Assembly (NCBI GenBank): GCA_003247275.1
Contig: QKAA01000052.1
Coordinates: 1-5,944, forward strand
DNA length: 5,944 bases
DNA from: a bacterium
GTDB taxonomy: Bacteria > Patescibacteriota > Microgenomatia > UBA1400 > RBG-16-45-19
Reading direction: 5' to 3'
A program made the position numbers and the translations under genes. Positions 1 to 5,332 of this stretch are shown here, piece after piece; position 1 is the stretch's first letter, and every line of letters starts with the position of its first letter. The notes beneath the pieces are model-generated. The model was not told where the DNA came from. It saw nothing but the letters and a program-made list of their open reading frames with translations, and searched no databases.

Positions 1-81
1 GAGGAGCGCGACTTCCCCGTGGCGCGGCTGCTGCCCTTGGCCAGCCAGCGCTCTCTGGGGCACAGCGTGGAGTTCCGGGGT
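1..81 (+). CDS. asd: Fragment of aspartate-semialdehyde dehydrogenase from a high-GC source (chimeric contig end)
   Basis: Frame 1 of the + strand reads [18 protein letters not shown] followed by LGHSVEFRG. This resembles the N-terminal part of aspartate-semialdehyde dehydrogenase (Asd/Usg family), just after the NAD(P)-binding glycine loop, where relatives have an 'LEER-FPV--L--LAS-RSAG---F-G' pattern. Asd reduces aspartyl phosphate to the semialdehyde in lysine, threonine and methionine synthesis. The piece is about 74% GC and nearly every codon ends in G or C, unlike everything to its right. It runs straight into the opposite-strand clpB gene near position 80, and the frame hits TGA soon afterwards. 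I infer a chimeric join with foreign DNA rather than a gene of this organism. Family recognition is from memory of the motif and rests on only 27 residues. Confidence 0.65.
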
Positions 82-945
82 TTTTTGTTTACTGCTATCT
101 GACTTTTCTTTTTTAAGAGCTTTTAGTTCAATTTCTATTTGGGTGATTTGGCGGTCAATTTGATCAAGAGAATGAGGTTTTGATTCGGCTTCGATTTTTA
201 AGCCCGAGGCAGCTTCGTCAATCAGATCAATGGCCTTGTCGGGCAAGAAACGGTCGGAGATATATCTATCGGATAATTCGGCGGCGGTAACGAGTGCATC
301 ATCATGAATACTGATACCGTGGTGAACTTCATATTTTTCTTTAAGGCCTCGAAGAATAGAAATCGTATCGGAAACTGATGGAGGCTCGACCATGACTGGT
401 TGGAACCGTCGTTCTAGAGCGGCATCTTTTTCAATAAATTGGCGATACTCGTTAATAGTGGTGGCGCCAATAATACGCAGCGTGCCTCTGGCTAATCCCG
501 GTTTTAACATATTGGAAGCGTCGACAGCTCCTTCGGCAGCACCAGCTCCAACAACGGTATGCAGTTCATCAATAAAGATAATGACTTGACCCTCTTTTTT
601 TTGAACTTCGTTGGTGACGGCTTTAAAACGCTCCTCAAATTCACCTCGGTACTTGGCACCTGCGAGGAGTGAGGACATTTCTAGTGATAAAAGTTGTTTG
701 TTTTTGAGCGACGATGGCACATCGCCATTGACGATGCGTTGAGCTAAGCCTTCAATAATGGCGGTTTTACCGACACCAGGTTCACCGATCAGTACAGGAT
801 TGTTTTTGGTACGGCGAGACAACACTTGCATGACGCGCCTGATTTCATCATCCCTGCCAATGACAGGATCAAGTTTGCCATCTTTGGCAAGCTGGGTGAA
901 ATTAGTAGTGTATTTTTCTAATGCACTGGTTTGATTGGGTTCCAT
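82..945 (-). CDS. clpB: ClpB-type disaggregase, N-domain-less, 3' part missing
   Basis: This is the first 288 residues of a Hsp100 ATPase that, with DnaK, pulls proteins out of aggregates in the cytoplasm. Visible in order are the ClpB-type linker opening ([28 protein letters not shown], residues 8 onward, split here as ALEKYTTNF and [11 protein letters not shown]), Walker A GEPGVGKT (54-61), pore loop AKYRGEF (97-103, Tyr99), Walker B VIIFIDE (121-127), sensor-1 GATT (160-163), the arginine finger in ALERRF (176-181) and [13 protein letters not shown] (233-245). The start of the middle-domain coiled coil ([21 protein letters not shown]) favours ClpB over ClpC. The usual ~140-residue N domain is absent: the ATG is only 12 nt after the htpX stop and has an AAAGGT ribosome site, so the short start is well supported. 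The rest of the middle domain and the second ATPase module are lost at the chimeric join near position 80. It is co-transcribed with htpX under the CIRCE promoter. Confidence 0.95.
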
Positions 946-957
946 AATTGACCTTTT

Positions 958-1860
958 TTAACTTCTTAAAGCAGCAATACGTTGTTCAATGGGCGGGTGC
1001 GTATTGAAAAGGTTAGCAAACCAACCAATTGAGTCGTGTCGATTTTTAAGGGGGTTACTAATATATAAGTGAGCTGTGGCTTTGTTGGCAGCTTCGAGTG
1101 GTTCTTTATCACTACTAATTTTTTCTAAGGCTTTGGCTAAGCCTTCGGGATAGCGGGTTAATTGGGCGCCGGAGGCATCAGCTAAAAATTCTCGTTTGCG
1201 GGAAATGGCTAATTTGATGAGGTTTGCGATGATGGGTGAAAGAACGATTAGAACGAGACCAATGGCAGCAAAGATGGCTCCTGATTGAGAATCTCGATTA
1301 TTGTTTTTACGATTACCACCATAAAGAGATGAGCGCATAAGCCAATCAGCCAGTAAAGTGATGCTACCAACTAAGATGGCGACAAGAGACATGAGGCGGA
1401 TGTCGTAATTTCTAATATGAGACAGTTCGTGAGCAATAACCCCTTCAAGCTCGGTGCGGTCTAAGCGGCTAACTAAGCCGGTGGTGGCACAAACAACAGC
1501 GTGTTTAGGGTCTCGGCCAGTGGCAAAGGCATTCATGGCCGTGTCTTCAATAACGTAGAGTTTGGGCATGGGGATTTGAGCGGCCATACTTAAGTTTTCA
1601 GTGACGGTATAGAGGTCAAAAAACTCATCGCGACTGGCGAGTTTGGCACCAGAGAGGCTTAAAATCATTTTGTCGGAATAGTAGTAGCTAATTAGGCCAC
1701 TAAAACCGGAAACAATTAAAGCTAAGCCAATTAAGCTAGGAGAATAATCAAACACTCTAGTAACCACATAACCTAGGGTAACGACAAATAGGATAAAGAC
1801 AGCAATGACGATAACGCTGGCTTGCTTGTTTTGATCAACCTGCTCATAAATATTACGCAT
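958..1860 (-). CDS. htpX: Membrane zinc metalloprotease HtpX (M48 family)
   Basis: HtpX degrades misfolded or damaged inner-membrane proteins. The 300-residue length is normal for the family. Two hydrophobic segments lie at about 15-34 and 43-61, followed by the catalytic HELSH zinc motif (144-148) and two more membrane segments near 156-174 and 195-218. The likely third zinc ligand is Glu224 in SRKREFLADASG, and the characteristic C-terminal THPPIEQRIAAL (287-298) is present. The start is supported by AGGAG six to eight bases upstream. The TAA stop is 12 nt before clpB, so the two form one transcription unit. lemA lies just upstream in the same direction, an arrangement seen in many bacteria. 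A CIRCE operator overlies the promoter in the 80-base lemA-htpX gap, so HrcA-controlled, heat-responsive expression is predicted. No key residue is missing. Confidence 0.97.
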   Translation of the reverse strand: MRNIYEQVDQNKQASVIVIAVFILFVVTLGYVVTRVFDYSPSLIGLALIVSGFSGLISYYYSDKMILSLSGAKLASRDEFFDLYTVTENLSMAAQIPMPKLYVIEDTAMNAFATGRDPKHAVVCATTGLVSRLDRTELEGVIAHELSHIRNYDIRLMSLVAILVGSITLLADWLMRSSLYGGNRKNNNRDSQSGAIFAAIGLVLIVLSPIIANLIKLAISRKREFLADASGAQLTRYPEGLAKALEKISSDKEPLEAANKATAHLYISNPLKNRHDSIGWFANLFNTHPPIEQRIAALRS

Positions 1861-1894
1861 ACATCTCCTCTTCTTAAGAGTTAGATTAACACCT

Positions 1895-1924
1895 AATATA
1901 GCAGTCTGTCAATAAGAGTGCTAA
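1895..1924 (-). promoter_or_regulatory. Sigma70-type promoter of htpX-clpB
   Basis: On the minus strand, TTAGCA (1919-1924, -35-like, 4/6) is separated by 18 bases from TATATT (1895-1900, 5/6). The -10 is preceded by TGC, giving an extended -10. Transcription would begin near 1888, leaving a leader of roughly 27 nt that contains the AGGAG site of htpX. The elements coincide with the two arms of the CIRCE operator, the usual geometry for HrcA repression. The promoter call is a pattern match only. Confidence 0.55.
1898..1924. promoter_or_regulatory. CIRCE operator (HrcA binding site)
   Basis: The consensus is TTAGCACTC-N9-GAGTGCTAA. On the minus strand one arm is a perfect TTAGCACTC (1916-1924), the spacer is exactly 9 bases (1907-1915), and the other arm is GACTGCTAT (1898-1906), with two mismatches. 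That is 16 of 18 arm positions. It lies directly upstream of htpX and overlaps its putative promoter. CIRCE is bound by the repressor HrcA, whose activity depends on GroEL, and is classically found before groES-groEL, hrcA-dnaK and some clp genes. Here it would control htpX and the following clpB. Confidence 0.88.
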
Positions 1925-1940
1925 TTTATTGATAGATGAG

Positions 1941-2519
1941 CTAAAGCTTAACTTCGACGTCTTTAGTTTCAGCTTCTGAAACGGTGATATGTTCGCCGGT
2001 GGTGGGGGTTTCAAGACCGGGTTGGCGTTTAAAACCAAAGGAGGAGGCGACCATGTTGCTAGGGAAAACGACCAGTTTGGTATTAAAGTCTGCAGTCAGA
2101 TCAATCAGAGTACGTCTGGCGTAGACCAACTTATCAGCGGTATCACGAAGTTCGTTCATTAATTTGGTAACGACATCGCTTCCTTTAATTTCTGGATTGC
2201 TTTCTAAAATGGCAGTCATTTGGGGAATAATCGAATTAATTTGTTCGGTGGCAGCGTTTAATTTAGTGGTATCTTTGATGGCCGTCATGACACTTTCACG
2301 GGCTTTAGTAAGAGAATCAATAATCCCCTTCTCGTGTTTTAAATAGCCTTTAGTTGATTCAACTAAATTGGGAATTAAATTGGCTTGGCGTTTAAGTTGG
2401 TTGCCAATTTCTTGATAAGAAGCTTGAATTCGAGTCAAGGTGGTTTGAAGTTGGTTATAAACACTAATTACATATAAACCGATTAAAACAATCACAATTC
2501 CGATAACAATTAATGGCAT
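1941..2519 (-). CDS. lemA: LemA family membrane protein
   Basis: This is a 192-residue protein with an N-terminal hydrophobic anchor (about 2-20) followed by a long helical, coiled-coil-like domain. The LemA hallmarks are clear: YNQL after the anchor (21-24), QLKRQANLIPNLVESTKGY (41-59), HEKGIIDSLTKARES (62-76), LVYARR (131-136), and near the end FNTKLVVFPSNMVASSFGFK (145-164). The start was set at the ATG at 2519, not an upstream in-frame ATG at 2564, because GAGGG lies seven bases before it and the family begins directly with the membrane anchor. The biochemical role of LemA is unresolved; it is often encoded beside HtpX or other membrane proteases, as here. It precedes htpX by 80 bases. 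Since htpX has its own CIRCE promoter, lemA may be expressed constitutively with readthrough into htpX. Confidence 0.95.
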   Translation of the reverse strand: MPLIVIGIVIVLIGLYVISVYNQLQTTLTRIQASYQEIGNQLKRQANLIPNLVESTKGYLKHEKGIIDSLTKARESVMTAIKDTTKLNAATEQINSIIPQMTAILESNPEIKGSDVVTKLMNELRDTADKLVYARRTLIDLTADFNTKLVVFPSNMVASSFGFKRQPGLETPTTGEHITVSEAETKDVEVKL

Positions 2520-2526
2520 AGATATA

Positions 2527-2531
2527 CCCTC
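2527..2531 (-). promoter_or_regulatory. Ribosome binding site fixing the lemA start
   Basis: GAGGG on the minus strand, seven bases before the ATG at 2519. It decides between this start and a longer in-frame one 15 codons upstream, which would add the hydrophilic stretch MICYHKPTQISEGIS ahead of the anchor. Confidence 0.7.
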
Positions 2532-2588
2532 ACTAATTTGTGTAGGCTTATGATAGCAGATCAAGCAACATTGTTTTTGCTTTCCTGA

Positions 2589-2618
2589 TTGACGCTTGGG
2601 GTCCTTTTCTTGTAAAAT
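2589..2618 (+). promoter_or_regulatory. Promoter of tRNA-Asp
   Basis: TTGACG (2589-2594, 5/6) and TAAAAT (2613-2618, 5/6) are separated by 18 bases. The predicted start near 2625 gives a short 5' leader to the tRNA at 2633. It shares the gap with the oppositely oriented lemA. Confidence 0.6.
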
Positions 2619-2632
2619 TCATGAGTGAATTT

Positions 2633-2707
2633 GGGGTGGTAGCTCAGCTTGGTTAGAGCGCGGCCCTGTCAAGGCCGAGGTCGCGGGTTCGAGCCCCGTC
2701 CATCCCG
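2633..2707 (+). tRNA. tRNA-Asp (anticodon GTC)
   Basis: A complete cloverleaf: acceptor GGGGTGG pairs with CCATCCC (2700-2706, one G-T pair), D stem GCTC/GAGC, anticodon stem CGGCC/GGCCG with loop CTGTCAA (anticodon 2668-2670), and T stem GCGGG/CCCGT with loop TTCGAGC. The discriminator base is G2707, as expected for Asp. The 3' CCA is not encoded in place (the next bases are CAC), so it must be added by CCA-adding enzyme. Confidence 0.97.
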
Positions 2708-2736
2708 CACCAAATTTATCTACTAAATTTTCCTTT

Positions 2737-2765
2737 TTGAATTTTTGTCAGGTTATGGTTATGCT
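2737..2765 (+). promoter_or_regulatory. Possible promoter of the PAP2 phosphatase gene
   Basis: TTGAAT (2737-2742, 4/6) and TATGCT (2760-2765, 4/6) are spaced by 17 bases. Transcription would start near 2772, about 30 nt before the ATG. Readthrough from tRNA-Asp is an alternative source of message. Confidence 0.4.
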
Positions 2766-2801
2766 AGAGAATGTCGCTATCGCTATTGATCGCTTAATTC
2801 T

Positions 2802-3461
2802 ATGAAAAAATCAGAAAAGAAATCACCACCTATTCTTCCCTTCTGCCTTACGTTATTGATTGGTTTTTTATTATCTGCTGGTTTGGGGGTTTTTACCTTA
2901 CTGACCTACAAAAGTTTTCCTTGGCAACTGATTGATGTTTTCTGGCAAAACTTGGTTAGCTTTATTCAGACACCAGAGCGAACAAGCTTCTTTATGGTAA
3001 TAACTAACTTCGGTTATTACGGAACCTTGTTTATTTGGTTGCTGATTGCGGGAGTGTTGTTAGTTAGAAAAGATACCTCTTTATTTATCTTGTCTTTGTT
3101 ATTGTCGGTTGGTGGTTACAATTTGGGATATGGGCTAAAGCTACTTATTTCTCGACCTCGTCCAGAATTGGGCTTAATTCAAGAAACATTCCATAGTTTT
3201 CCCTCGCTTCACGCCATGACAGCGACAATCCTCTACTTTACTTTGGCCTATATGATGTATCACTTTACCCGTCGCTTTTGGTTGTCTTACCTGGTGTTTA
3301 TTATTTCTTTCTTGTTGATCATGCTGATTAGCTTTAGCCGGATTTATTTGGGAGTACATTATTTCTCGGATATTTTTGGCGGATTTACTTTTGGCCTTGC
3401 ATGGATGTTTTTAGTTTTTGGAGTGGAAAAAGTCATTTTCCTCAGGTTGAAAAAAGACTAA
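2802..3461 (+). CDS. PAP2-family integral membrane phosphatase
   Basis: A 219-residue membrane protein of the type 2 phosphatidic acid phosphatase family, which includes PgpB and undecaprenyl-diphosphate phosphatases. About six hydrophobic segments are visible (near 13-36, 63-70, 74-88, 93-112, 139-153, 159-178 and 194-212, the second being short). All three phosphatase motifs occur: KX6RP (Lys113 to Arg120-Pro121), a PSGH-type motif in the form PSLH (134-137), and SRX5HX3D (Ser179-Arg180, His186, Asp190). The expected catalytic residues are His137, His186 and Asp190. The Gly-to-Leu change within PSGH is unusual. The substrate cannot be told from sequence; recycling of undecaprenyl diphosphate or phosphatidyl-glycerophosphate dephosphorylation are the obvious candidates. 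No good ribosome binding site precedes the ATG, so the start is somewhat uncertain, but the basic MKKSEKK end before the first membrane segment fits. Confidence 0.9.
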   Translation: MKKSEKKSPPILPFCLTLLIGFLLSAGLGVFTLLTYKSFPWQLIDVFWQNLVSFIQTPERTSFFMVITNFGYYGTLFIWLLIAGVLLVRKDTSLFILSLLLSVGGYNLGYGLKLLISRPRPELGLIQETFHSFPSLHAMTATILYFTLAYMMYHFTRRFWLSYLVFIISFLLIMLISFSRIYLGVHYFSDIFGGFTFGLAWMFLVFGVEKVIFLRLKKD

Positions 3462-3485
3462 TAGATCGGGTTTTGGAATTCATAG

Positions 3486-3515
3486 TTGCAGTGCTATTTT
3501 CTATTCTGGTATAAC
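3486..3515 (+). promoter_or_regulatory. Promoter of the LysM protein gene
   Basis: TTGCAG (3486-3491) and TATAAC (3510-3515, 5/6) are spaced by 18 bases, with TGG just before the -10 making an extended -10. The leader would be about 40 nt and includes the strong AAGGAG site of the gene. Confidence 0.55.
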
Positions 3516-3563
3516 AAAAGTGCCTAAGTATAGCTAATAACTGCCTAAGAAAAGGAGATTTTT

Positions 3564-4220
3564 ATGGCTCAAGACAAGTCATGGTTGCAACGATTCAGGG
3601 AAAGTGAATCGAGCACGAGTGTTATTTTCGGAGCGATTGTAGTCATCGTAGTGGGAATTTTGCTGTTTAATTATTCTCGATCAAACAATTCAGAAATATC
3701 TGAAGAGGGTATGACCGAAACCACGACAGTGATGTCAGATACTGGTTATGAATTGCCAGCGACTCATACAGTGGAGCTCGGTGAAACCTTATGGTCGATC
3801 TCAAAAATGTATTACGGCACTGGTTTTAATTGGGTAGATATTGTCGAAGCCAACCAATTAGCTTCAAGTGATGATATTGAAGTGGGCCAAACTTTAACTA
3901 TTCCAGTGGTGACATCAGAGGAAACAATGGCTGAGGAGACCACAGAGCCAACAGAAACGGCTACTGTTAGTGTGGATCAAATGGCGCCAGCTGATGAAGT
4001 TGTGATGAATGATTCAACCTCAGAGTCAGCTCCTGCTGAAACAACCACAACTATCTCAGGGAATTCGTACACTGTTGTTGCTGGTGATAGTTTATGGAAA
4101 ATTGCTCAAGCTAAATACAACGATGGTTACGCTTGGACCAAAGTTTATGAAGAAAATAAGGGTTCAATCATAGATCCGGATTTAATTTATCCAGGTCAAG
4201 TTTTAACCCTTCCTCAATAA
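3564..4220 (+). CDS. Membrane-anchored protein with two LysM domains
   Basis: A 218-residue protein. A short charged cytoplasmic end (1-17) leads into one hydrophobic segment (about 18-36); the remainder is predicted to be outside the membrane. LysM domain 1 spans about 67-114 (HTVELGETLWSISKMYYG to VGQTLTIP) and LysM domain 2 about 168-217 (YTVVAGDSLWKIAQAKY to PGQVLTLP). The 50-residue linker between them is rich in Thr, Glu, Ser and Ala and looks disordered. LysM domains bind N-acetylglucosamine-containing glycans such as peptidoglycan, so this is probably a wall-binding tether or scaffold. No catalytic domain is present. AAGGAG six bases before the ATG fixes the start. The GC content of the linker is higher than elsewhere, as expected from its composition. 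The exact partner is unknown. Confidence 0.93.
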   Translation: MAQDKSWLQRFRESESSTSVIFGAIVVIVVGILLFNYSRSNNSEISEEGMTETTTVMSDTGYELPATHTVELGETLWSISKMYYGTGFNWVDIVEANQLASSDDIEVGQTLTIPVVTSEETMAEETTEPTETATVSVDQMAPADEVVMNDSTSESAPAETTTTISGNSYTVVAGDSLWKIAQAKYNDGYAWTKVYEENKGSIIDPDLIYPGQVLTLPQ

Positions 4221-4232
4221 AGAGGTTTTAAC

Positions 4233-4238
4233 TATAAT
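4233..4238 (+). promoter_or_regulatory. -10 element probably serving tRNA-Gly
   Basis: A perfect TATAAT 24 bases before the tRNA, just after the stop of the LysM gene. The -35 region at the right distance (TTCCTC, 4210-4215) is poor, so the promoter is weaker or the tRNA is partly read from the LysM transcript. Confidence 0.45.
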
Positions 4239-4262
4239 CTCTGTTAGTTTGAATAGAGATTA
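4235..4262. repeat. Inverted repeat abutting tRNA-Gly
   Basis: TAATCTCT (4235-4242) and AGAGATTA (4255-4262) form a perfect 8-bp inverted repeat with a 12-base loop. The left arm overlaps the TATAAT, and the right arm ends at the base before the mature tRNA. It lacks a T-run, so it is not a convincing intrinsic terminator for the LysM gene. Confidence 0.6.
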
Positions 4263-4333
4263 GCGGGTGTAGTTCACTGGTAGAATGATTCCTTCCCAAG
4301 GAATAGAAGAGGGTTCGATTCCCTTCACCCGCT
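4263..4333 (+). tRNA. tRNA-Gly (anticodon CCC)
   Basis: A complete cloverleaf of 71 nt: acceptor GCGGGTG pairs with CACCCGC (4326-4332), D stem GTTC/GAAT (one G-T pair) with GG in its loop, anticodon stem ATTCC/GGAAT with loop TTCCCAA (anticodon 4295-4297), 4-base variable region, and T stem GAGGG/CCCTT with loop TTCGATT. Discriminator is T4333, and CCA is not encoded. It reads GGG codons. This is not the UCA-anticodon glycine tRNA used by organisms that recode UGA. Confidence 0.97.
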
Positions 4334-4339
4334 CAAAAA

Positions 4340-4368
4340 GTGACAGAAATCACCACAAAATGTATAGT
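4340..4368 (+). promoter_or_regulatory. Promoter of the alpha/beta hydrolase (leaderless geometry)
   Basis: GTGACA (4340-4345, 5/6) and TATAGT (4363-4368, 5/6) are separated by the optimal 17 bases. A start 6-8 bases past the -10 falls at about 4374-4376, only four to six bases before the ATG at 4380. No ribosome binding site is present, which agrees with a leaderless or nearly leaderless transcript. Confidence 0.65.
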
Positions 4369-4379
4369 AATTTACATAA

Positions 4380-5162
4380 ATGACAGAACTATTTACCCCT
4401 ACGAAAAACAATCTTAAACTTAAAACTTATATCTATGATCAAAATAAAGAAAGTAACATTGGAATAGTTATCTGTCATGGGTTTACTGGGTCAAGCTCTG
4501 GTGCTTTTTATCCTCAGCTTTGCGAATTGCTATCTAAAAAATATTTTGTCTTAAGGTTTGATTTTCGCGGACAGGGTTTGAGTGATGGTAATTTTTATGA
4601 CTCTTGTATTACTTTAGAGCTTGAAGATTTAGAAAATGTATTTAACTATATAAGGAATAATTATCCCCACAAAAACTTTGTATTACTTGGACACAGCTTT
4701 GGGGCAGCAATAGCTTTGTTATTTACCGCAGAACATCAGTCTGATTTATCTGGATTAATCTCTGTTTCAGGTGAGGGAGATCTTAAAAAGGCTGCTGAAA
4801 TTGAATTTTCGCAAGAAGAACTAAAGCAACTTAATGAAAAAGGCGAGGTTAAAATAATTAATTGGTCTAAAGATGGAGAAAAAGATCTAATTGGATCACA
4901 GTATTTAGCAGATCTTAGCAATTATTCTACTAAAGATGCTGCCAGAAGGATAAAAGTTCCGATCTTGTTTATTCATGGAGATAGTGATGAAGTTATACCC
5001 TTTTCTAGAACTGAAGAGATTTTTGATTTAACATCGGCTCCTAAAGAAATGAAACTAATTGCAGAAGCCGATCACGTATATAATGCCTATACAGAGCAAC
5101 CTTTAATTAGCAACTTATTTGGAATTATTGATAACTGGTTGAGAAAAACTTTTGATTCTTAA
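4380..5162 (+). CDS. Alpha/beta hydrolase (serine esterase/acylhydrolase type)
   Basis: A 260-residue cytoplasmic enzyme with no signal peptide. The oxyanion-hole motif HGFTGS is at 33-38, DFRGQGLSDG at 61-70, the nucleophile elbow GHSFG at 104-108 (Ser106), the acid Asp203 in HGDSDEVIP, and the base His232 in EADHVY. The fold order and the HGFTGS/DFRGQG pattern resemble the cinnamoyl or feruloyl esterase-like and prolyl-oligopeptidase-like hydrolases. The region between about 134 and 180 forms the lid insertion. An ester substrate is likely, but its identity cannot be read from sequence. The coding sequence is visibly AT-richer (about one third GC or less in several stretches) than the genes to its left. 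It is transcribed from its own promoter directly after tRNA-Gly and has no ribosome binding site. Confidence 0.9.
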   Translation: MTELFTPTKNNLKLKTYIYDQNKESNIGIVICHGFTGSSSGAFYPQLCELLSKKYFVLRFDFRGQGLSDGNFYDSCITLELEDLENVFNYIRNNYPHKNFVLLGHSFGAAIALLFTAEHQSDLSGLISVSGEGDLKKAAEIEFSQEELKQLNEKGEVKIINWSKDGEKDLIGSQYLADLSNYSTKDAARRIKVPILFIHGDSDEVIPFSRTEEIFDLTSAPKEMKLIAEADHVYNAYTEQPLISNLFGIIDNWLRKTFDS

Positions 5163-5168
5163 ATGTTC

Positions 5169-5183
5169 CTTAAGAAGCTTAAG
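5169..5183. repeat. Short hairpin after the hydrolase gene
   Basis: CTTAAG, three bases, CTTAAG: because each arm is itself a palindrome, this can fold as a 6-bp hairpin starting six bases after the hydrolase stop. With no T-run after it, it is at best a weak terminator or an RNA 3'-end stabiliser. Confidence 0.4.
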
Positions 5184-5212
5184 CTGCAAAACTAGATCTG
5201 GTTTGATATAGT
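5184..5212 (+). promoter_or_regulatory. Weak candidate promoter of the downstream hypothetical gene
   Basis: CTGCAA (5184-5189, 3/6) and TATAGT (5207-5212, 5/6) with 17-base spacing. The predicted start near 5219 would leave a leader of about 50 nt to a GTG at 5270 or about 114 nt to the ATG at 5333. The -35 is poor. Confidence 0.3.
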
Positions 5213-5332
5213 TCTTCAGGCTAAATAGGTTCTAGCCAGTTACCGTTATCAGCTCAAAAAACTAAAGATGTGGACATTAAGTTGCTAGAAACGAGGTCTA
5301 GTGATATTATCCAGATCAATAAAGATAACTAT

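Noticed and set aside
392..589. Plus-strand open frame of 65 codons
   Set aside because: It is antisense to the conserved ATPase domain of ClpB and has no recognisable features or ribosome site.
2164..2346. Plus-strand open frame of 60 codons
   Set aside because: It is antisense to the conserved core of LemA.
2550..2555. Minus-strand TATCAT as the lemA -10 box
   Set aside because: No acceptable -35 is found at 16-18 bases upstream, so the lemA promoter was left unassigned.
2712..2738. AAATTT repeats followed by a T-rich run after tRNA-Asp, a possible terminator
   Set aside because: The stem would be six A-T pairs only, and the T-run is interrupted; too weak to call.
2755..2805. 16-codon upstream frame ending in an ATGA overlap with the PAP2 start, a possible leader peptide
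   Set aside because: Its ATG lies within the predicted promoter, upstream of the expected transcript start, and it has no convincing ribosome site.
3174..3359. Minus-strand open frame of 61 codons
   Set aside because: It is antisense to PAP2 motifs 2 and 3, which carry the constraint.
4263..4333. Possible glycine tRNA for recoded UGA, as in Gracilibacteria/SR1
   Set aside because: The anticodon is CCC, and none of the genes contains an in-frame UGA.
4736..4921. Minus-strand open frame of 61 codons
   Set aside because: It is antisense to the lid region of the hydrolase, is low-complexity (Ser-rich) and has no ribosome site.
5219..5237. GGCTA/TAGCC inverted repeat upstream of the hypothetical gene, a possible terminator or riboswitch
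   Set aside because: A 5-bp stem with a 9-base loop and no T-run; expected by chance in AT-rich intergenic DNA.
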